Assembly: GCF_016865525.2 (NCBI RefSeq)
Contig: NZ_CP075169.1
Coordinates: forward strand, 4,278,337 to 4,342,336
Reading direction: 5' to 3'
DNA length: 64,000 nt
Origin: Sodalis ligni
Lineage (GTDB): Bacteria; Pseudomonadota; Gammaproteobacteria; Enterobacterales; Enterobacteriaceae
Numbering within the stretch: the first letter of the stretch is position 1; each line of letters begins with the position of its first letter. A program made the translations under genes and the position numbers. The notes under the pieces are model-generated. The model worked only from the letters and a program-made list of their open reading frames with translations, ran no database searches and was not told where the DNA came from. This document shows positions 61,763-64,000 of the stretch, piece by piece.

Positions 61763-61971
61763 TGGTCAGTCTGATAAAAGAATGAGTAATGTTTTATTCG
61801 ACGACGGGCGAACGTAATGCCGTCAAGATACTGCATTCGTTCATGCGTTTTTGCCGGTAGCGGCGACGTAGCTCATAAAGCTTTATTTCCGGCACCGCCG
61901 GTGGGCTAATCCTTTCCTGCACCACGGCAAGATGCCGCTCCAGCGGAAAATCAATATCAGAACAGGCGCGC
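61763..61971. other. Gap between small ORF and tandem array
   Basis: No gene is seen. The composition changes from AT-rich to GC-rich across this stretch. It ends where the 103-bp tandem units begin. Confidence 0.3.
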
Positions 61972-62632
61972 TCCCTTTAACATGTCCGCTTCACGCACGG
62001 TGATCGCGGGCCTACCGCGCCATGGGGCGCTCCGGCCGCCGCCGGACGGCGGCTTCGACCCCATTGTCACGGTCTCCCTTTAACACGTCCGCTTCACGCA
62101 CGGTGATCGGGGGCCTACCGCGCCATGGGGCGCTCCGGCCACCGCCGGACGGCGGCTTCGACCCCATTGTCACGGTCTCCCTTTAACACGTCCGCTTCAC
62201 GCACGGTAATCGGGGGCCTACCGCGCCATGGGGCGCTCCGGCCACCGCCGGACGGCGGCTTCGACCCCATTGTCACGGTCTCCCTTTAACACGTCCGCTT
62301 CACGCACGGTAATCGGGGGCCTACCGCGCCATGGGGCGCTCCGGCCACCGCCGGACGGCGGCTTCGGCCCCATTGTCACGGTCTCCCTTTAACATGTCCG
62401 CTTCACGCACGGTGATCGCGGGCCTACCGCGCCATGGGGCGCTCCGGCCGCCGCCGGTCGGCGGCTTCGACCCCATTGTCACGGTCTCCCTTTAACATGT
62501 CCGCTTCACGCACGGTGATCGGGGGCCTACCGCGCCATGGGGCGCTCCGGCCGCCGCCGGACGGCGGCTTCGGCCCCATTGTCACGGTCTCCCTTTAACA
62601 CGTCCGCTTCACGCAGGGTGATCGGGGGTCTA
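61972..62632. repeat. 103-bp tandem repeat array, six full units plus a partial
   Basis: Identical TCCCTTTAACA starts recur at 61972, 62075, 62178, 62281, 62384, 62487 and 62590, each exactly 103 bases apart. Units differ at only a few positions. Each contains a GC-rich dyad (GCCGCC-GGAC-GGCGGC in most). The period is not a multiple of three, so no long frame is kept. On the minus strand each unit offers AAAGGGAG followed nine bases later by ATG and a frame of about 51 codons. The last partial copy merges into the uraA stop, and the unit also resembles the end of uraA. It is not a CRISPR: units are uniform with no variable spacers. Confidence 0.9.
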
Positions 62633-63943
62633 GCGTTCCGGCTTTTCCAGATTGGCGGCGTCAAGGACCGGCGTGCTGTCAGCGTCGATTATCACTTCTT
62701 CACCGCGGACCAGGGTAATCACCTTGAATAGCAGGCTCAAGCCGATACCCACGACGGTAGCCAGGGCCATGCCCTTCAGTTCGGCGGCGCCGATATGTAT
62801 TTTCGCGCCGCTGACGCCGATAATCAGGATGACCGAGGTCAGGATGAGATTTTGCGGCTTGTTATAATCCACCTTCGATTCAATCAGTACCCGGATCCCC
62901 GAGGCGGCAATCACCCCGTACAGCAGCAGCGAGACACCCCCCATCACCGGGACCGGCACCGCCTGGATCGCCGCAGCAAGCTTGCCGATACATGACAGTA
63001 GGATGGCGAATATCGCCGCGCCGCCGATTACCCAGGTGCTGTAAACCTTGGTGATGGCCATGACGCCGATATTCTCGCCGTAGGTGGTGTTGGGGGTGGA
63101 GCCGAAAAAGCCTGAAAGCATGGTGGAAACGCCATTGGCGAACATTGAACGATGCAGGCCGGGATCGCGCAGGAGATCGCGCTTGACGATATTGGCGGTG
63201 ACCACCAGATGGCCGATATGCTCGGCAATCACCACCAGCGCCGCCGGCAGGATGGTCAGAAAGGCCACCCATTCAAAACGCGGTGTGTAAAAGGTCGGCA
63301 TGGCAAACCAGTGCGCGGCCGCCACCGGCGATAAGTCTACCGCGCCCATAAACCAGGCCGGGGCATAACCCGCCAGTACCCCGATAAGGATCGGGATAAT
63401 CGCCAGGAAACCGCGGAACAGTACGGACCCCAGCACCGTCACCGCCAGGGTCACCATGGAAATGATGACGGTGGAGTGATCAACGCTTGCCCCGTCGGCA
63501 GGCAGCAGCCCCGCCATATTGGCCGCAACGCCCGCCAGCTCCAGGCCGATAACCGATACGATGGCTCCCATCGCCGCCGGCGGGAATACCACCCCGATCC
63601 AGCCGGTGCCGGCCACTTTGACAATCCATGCCACGATGCAAAACAGCGCGCCGCAGGCGATAAAGCCCCCGAGGGCCGATTCGTATCCCATCGGCGGCAG
63701 CAGCAGCACCGGCGATATAAAGGCAAAGCTTGACCCCAGATAGGCCGGGATTTTTCCTTTGCAAATGAACAGATACAGCAGGGTGCCGATGCCGTTGAAC
63801 AACAGCACGGTGGCGGGATTGATTTTGAATAAAATCGGAACCAGGACGGTGGCGCCGAACATGGCGAACAGGTGTTGTAAGCTCAATGGGATGGTTTGCA
63901 GTAACGGCGGGCGTTCATCCACTGCGATGGCGCGACGGGTCAT
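62630..63943 (-). CDS. uraA: Uracil permease (UraA)
   Basis: This 437-residue inner-membrane proton symporter imports uracil. It is almost collinear with E. coli UraA (429 residues): RRAIAVDERPPLLQTIPLSL, FGATVLVPILFKINPATVLL, AYLGSSFAFISPVLLLPPMG, and the substrate-binding VVIAEHIGHLVVTANI and GSTPNTTYGENIGVMAI. The C-terminus differs from E. coli and ends within the tandem array. It follows upp (off window) with a terminator-like hairpin between. Confidence 0.97.
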   Translation of the reverse strand: MTRRAIAVDERPPLLQTIPLSLQHLFAMFGATVLVPILFKINPATVLLFNGIGTLLYLFICKGKIPAYLGSSFAFISPVLLLPPMGYESALGGFIACGALFCIVAWIVKVAGTGWIGVVFPPAAMGAIVSVIGLELAGVAANMAGLLPADGASVDHSTVIISMVTLAVTVLGSVLFRGFLAIIPILIGVLAGYAPAWFMGAVDLSPVAAAHWFAMPTFYTPRFEWVAFLTILPAALVVIAEHIGHLVVTANIVKRDLLRDPGLHRSMFANGVSTMLSGFFGSTPNTTYGENIGVMAITKVYSTWVIGGAAIFAILLSCIGKLAAAIQAVPVPVMGGVSLLLYGVIAASGIRVLIESKVDYNKPQNLILTSVILIIGVSGAKIHIGAAELKGMALATVVGIGLSLLFKVITLVRGEEVIIDADSTPVLDAANLEKPER

Positions 63944-63963
63944 GTGAGTTCCTCAATTTAAAA

Positions 63964-63987
63964 TCAAAAACCGACCCTTCCGGTCGG
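63964..63987 (-). terminator. Terminator-like hairpin upstream of uraA
   Basis: On the minus strand CCGACC-GGAAG-GGTCGG is followed by TTTTTGATTTT, 20-odd bases before the uraA ATG. It lies inside the expected upp-uraA operon and could act as an attenuator or as the upp terminator. Confidence 0.75.
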
Positions 63988-64000
63988 CTTGATGTTATTT

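Noticed and set aside
61972..62632. CRISPR-like array
   Set aside because: The period is 103 bases and whole units are nearly identical, with no short repeat and variable spacer pattern and no cas genes nearby.

Overview
This is chromosomal sequence from a GC-rich member of the Enterobacterales (Gammaproteobacteria). The backbone genes match the E. coli K-12 block around ligA-zipA-cysZ-cysK-ptsHI-crr, cysM-cysAWTP, amiA-hemF, talA-tktB, acrD-yffB-dapE, purC-bamC-dapA-gcvR-bcp-bepA and hda-uraA in order and in protein sequence, but with insertions and losses. The insertions include a plant-responsive type regulator locus, an extra two-component system, an orphan phage antirepressor, intergenic repeats and a 103-bp tandem array. 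The high GC, these repeats and a few broken genes would fit a Sodalis/Pectobacteriaceae-like environmental or host-associated bacterium. That placement is inference from recall, not a database result.

Region 1 (1-12366) is the accessory highlight. On the minus strand lie an EntD-like phosphopantetheinyl transferase (partial), eutC, eutB and an ethanolamine permease behind a good sigma-54 promoter candidate. Upstream of these is a tight six-gene operon: a proline-iminopeptidase-like hydrolase, then a complete Dpp/Opp-type ABC importer (two permeases, two ATPases, binding protein). Divergent from it is a LuxR-family regulator whose ligand pocket has the Met/Trp substitutions typical of plant-associated 'LuxR solos' (OryR/PsoR/PipR type), followed by a second iminopeptidase-like gene. 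Both hydrolase genes are preceded by the same 20-bp lux-box-like element (18/20 identical). PipR-type regulators are reported to respond to an ethanolamine derivative, so a sensor, an importer, two amide hydrolases and ethanolamine ammonia-lyase side by side look like one sense-import-cleave-catabolise system.

Region 2 (12486-20220) holds a small secreted cysteine-bearing protein of unknown function, a BMP-family (nucleoside-type) ABC importer whose ATPase gene carries several indels, and a LysR regulator divergent from a YbfB/YjiJ-type MFS transporter.

Region 3 (20206-28645) runs ypeB, ligA, zipA, cysZ, cysK, ptsH, ptsI, crr. Seven single-base homopolymer deletions sit within about 1 kb (end of cysK, all of ptsH, start of ptsI). 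Restoring them gives proteins of 322, 85 and 575 residues; the last two equal the E. coli lengths. They are either consensus errors or very recent inactivation.

Region 4 (28646-43647) has a CpxRA-like two-component pair, cysM, the sulfate/thiosulfate importer cysPTWA, the lipoprotein gene yfeY, a BOF-family periplasmic protein, ypeA, amiA, hemF, yaiI, talA and tktB. Region 5 (43652-64000) has a phage antirepressor-like gene, nudK, acrD, yffB, dapE with an M15-family peptidase gene, ypfN, tmcA with an unusual insert, a YeaL-family membrane protein, purC, bamC, dapA, gcvR, bcp, bepA, hda (with a CTG start), a 103-bp tandem repeat array, and uraA at the right edge.
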